Source of the DNA: Scortum barcoo
Lineage: Eukaryota; Chordata; Actinopteri; Centrarchiformes; Terapontidae
Direction: 5' to 3'
NCBI GenBank assembly: GCA_023238725.1
Contig: CM041548.1
Coordinates: 17,009,752-17,073,751, forward strand
DNA: 64,000 bases
A program made the translations under genes and the position numbers. Under the pieces are notes generated by a model. The model had not been told where the DNA came from. It worked only from the letters and a program-made list of their open reading frames with translations, and searched no databases. Positions 61,691 to 64,000 of this stretch are shown here, piece after piece (positions within the stretch are counted from its first letter, which is position 1; the number at the start of each line of letters is the position of its first letter).

Positions 61691-61821
61691 CACCAGTGAG
61701 CATGAGGGCACACTTGCACATGCAGTTGTCATTGTCCATGTCCTTGGTGCTGAAGTCTGCTCCGTGGATTACTAGACTGCTCTGTCTGCCTGCAGTCCCA
61801 CTGTGGCTTTTCAGGAACAGC
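61691..61821 (-). CDS. angpt1: angpt1 penultimate exon
   Basis: A 131-base exon with acceptor TGTCTTTCAG (AG at 61823-61822) and donor GTAAGTG at 61690. It enters in phase 2 and leaves in phase 1, matching the last exon. The translation reads LFLKSHSGTAGRQSSLVIHG then ADFSTKDMDNDNCMCKCALM and LTGG, which is the calcium-site and cysteine-rich part of the angiopoietin-1 fibrinogen-like domain (DNDNCMCKCA is diagnostic). ANGPT1 rather than ANGPT2 is preferred from GTAGRQSSL and CALMLTGG, from memory. The preceding exon was searched for to the window edge and not seen. Confidence 0.95.
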
Positions 61822-64000
61822 CTGAAAGACATCAGGAGGAGGAAGTGGAGGGAGTCAGGATATGGAAACACATCAGGAGGAAGACAGGGTGGGGTGGGGG
61901 GTAGAAGCATGGTGGAGTGAGCAGTGTAAGCAATAAAGACAGCAAGAAGACATAACATGCTGTACCAAATGTCTCCTGAGAGTTATTTATTTTTAGTTGT
62001 GATTGACTACATGTAGAACACCTGGAACAACATTAACGGTGTGGAGAGAGTATAAAATAAAGACCGAAAGGCTGAGACGGGGAGAGGAAAGAGCATGTAG
62101 TGTAAGGAATGTCTGGGAATCACATTTCCATCTGCAGGGCCACAGTACTTTAATTTACACCACAACAACAGACTAAATCATCAAATAGTGACCTTTAACA
62201 GCTATCCACAGTAAAAGAGCAATAAGCAACCTGTTTAACCTATCATCCATAGCTGGGTAGGTAGGGAGTACTCTCAAGTCTTTGCAATAAGTATTTCTCC
62301 TTGTCTTGTCCTTGTGTTTAAGTACACTGTTCCTACTGTTCTTCTTTATAAGATGTTAGATTCCTTTTATGAAACCATACACACAACTGCATTTTTTGCT
62401 GCCAGTCCATATATATATTTTATGCCAGGCCCAATTTAAAAGATTTTATATTTCAAAAGGATTACAGAAGACTGCAGGCACGCAATAACTGCAGAGCGCA
62501 TACTGTGCAGAATCCACAATATGGTCTCGGAAGCTGCTCAACCTAAAGTGAACATGTTGAATGTATAATTATCACCACAGGTAGGAGGCACAGAGATCCA
62601 CGTCTCTGGCAGCAGAGAGGAGGCAGCTCACTTTAACGCCATGCAGGGGAGCTGGATTCAAAGGGATGAGACTTATTGTTTCCTGGATTTCAGTAATAAC
62701 TATAAAGTGCGAACATGCCATGGTGTTTTTGTATTGCATCTCATTTTATTAATAATATAGTGCACATAAGACAGGTTTTATCGAGGACTGATCAAGAAGT
62801 GCTTAATGATTAATCACCAACTCACTCTTGAAAAGCTCAGAAGTACTACGTGGTAGTACGTAATACTGAGTACTGCTTCCTTAATGTATATACATTAGTT
62901 TTAATATAGTATCCATAGGGTGGTGCTACAAATAATTAACCAGTTCACTAAGAATACCTATCATAAATACTGAACTAACTACCCTGAAGTATACTGGCAC
63001 ATCATTCTAGCAAACTGACACAGAAAAAATCCTAAGAAAACTAAAATGATATCTCTCTTTTCCTGACTTTCACTTACAAAGTATGAGTTTCTGTAGGTGG
63101 CACTCTTGCCTTTGTCTGTTCAGTTATGGTGATAGACATGGTTCCTCTTCTGCTCCAACAAAAGGTCACTGCTATGTACACACTCTAAAGTGCATCAATT
63201 TATGTGCACAGGAAGATGTTTTGGGTATATATTTACAAAAACAAGTTAAACTATATGTCATGAAATGAAACGTGCTACAAAAAGCCTGCACAATCGTTAA
63301 TACACTGTGGGTGCAGCCACACAGGTCTGTATATACTCAATAGTGATGCGGCTGCTCAGCGACACCTGGTCATCATCCATTTATCGAGATTGTTAGTATT
63401 AAAATGTCCTGCCATCTCTTTTACTCTGAGGATTATTGCAACAAAAAGAATGTCTGTGGGACTGATGAAGTTGTCGTTCCCAAGTCGAATTCCTTCACAC
63501 ACTCAGCATACAAATTGAAAACTAATATGCTGCCTGGATGGAGATTCCTCTGGGGGGTGTCCCACTGTGAACTCACTCCCAGTGTGAATGGGAATTGCTG
63601 AATGCGGATCTGACAGTTCCTGCATCAGTCTGACAGCTCCAGCATTACCAGCAGAACACGCCTTCGCCTAATCTGCCGCATCACACACTTGCCCTTTTTT
63701 TCCCCTCATTGTTTCTCTCAAGCTCTCCTGCTTTCACTTTGTCCCGACAGAAGAGATTGCACATCCACAGAGCAGGACTGCAGCACCATGCCAATGAGGT
63801 CTCTGTTATTAAGTATGGTTCACTCTCACTGAAAGCAATTTCCTGAGTTCATTTCTGGACAACAGGGGACCATGGGCGTGGAGTGAACCTTGCACCCAGT
63901 TCGGGTTTTCCGATGAGAAAGTAACAAATACAAAAACAATATTTTATGTTTTTCGCGGAGATGCTGAACACTCCATGTGCACCTCCAGCCTTCTGAGGCG
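61822..64000 (-). other. angpt1: angpt1 intron, partial
   Basis: Sequence 5' of the penultimate exon on the minus strand. I see no fibrinogen-domain exon or recognised repeat in it, and the two plus-strand frames near 63.1 and 63.4 kb have no recognisable content. The upstream exons should lie to the right of the window. Confidence 0.7.

Noticed and set aside
61822..64000. Preceding angpt1 exon (YDRFHIGNE-like)
   Set aside because: No matching translation on the minus strand; probably to the right of the window.

Overview
This window is nuclear DNA from a ray-finned fish, most likely a percomorph or other acanthomorph teleost. Three spliced vertebrate genes can be recognised, the intergenic DNA is full of teleost-type interspersed repeats and CA/GT microsatellites, and there is one nearly full-length Rex3 (RTE-clade) retrotransposon. 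There are no rRNA or tRNA genes, operons, CRISPR arrays or other bacterial features. Nearly all open frames over 60 codons are chance or repeat-derived.

All three genes lie on the minus strand, so transcription runs from high to low coordinates. (1) samd12, a SAM-domain protein, occupies about 33.2 kb down past position 1. Exon 1 has only 13 coding bases (33031-33043), exon 2 is 14990-15198 and exon 3 is 6022-6151; later exons lie beyond the left edge. Its CpG-rich promoter carries a ZNF143/THAP11-type site and short upstream reading frames. (2) abra (actin-binding Rho-activating protein, also called STARS) is complete: exon 1 is 44186-44955 and exon 2 is 41734-42217, encoding 417 residues. 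(3) The 3' end of angpt1 (angiopoietin-1) is present as the last two exons, 61691-61821 and 54059-54226; earlier exons lie beyond the right edge.

Layout: 1-33 kb is samd12 intronic DNA around its exons. 33.2-41.7 kb is intergenic and repeat-rich. 41.7-45 kb is abra, with a plausible muscle-type promoter at 45.9-46.4 kb. 45-54 kb is intergenic. 54-61.8 kb is the end of angpt1, whose last intron carries the 3.4-kb Rex3 copy bounded by an 11-bp target-site duplication. 61.8-64 kb is a further angpt1 intron.

The most notable observations are a 4-bp tandem duplication (ACGT twice) that shifts the frame in the conserved last exon of angpt1; a complete but frameshifted Rex3 copy with intact ends; upstream reading frames in the samd12 leader; a TATA/E-box/MEF2 arrangement upstream of abra; and a diverged pair of 110-116 bp sequences in two samd12 introns. 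No wholly new biological system was recognised. The genes act in separate processes (actin/SRF signalling in muscle, Tie2 angiogenic signalling, and a poorly characterised SAM adaptor), and nothing in the sequence suggests they work together beyond sharing a syntenic block.
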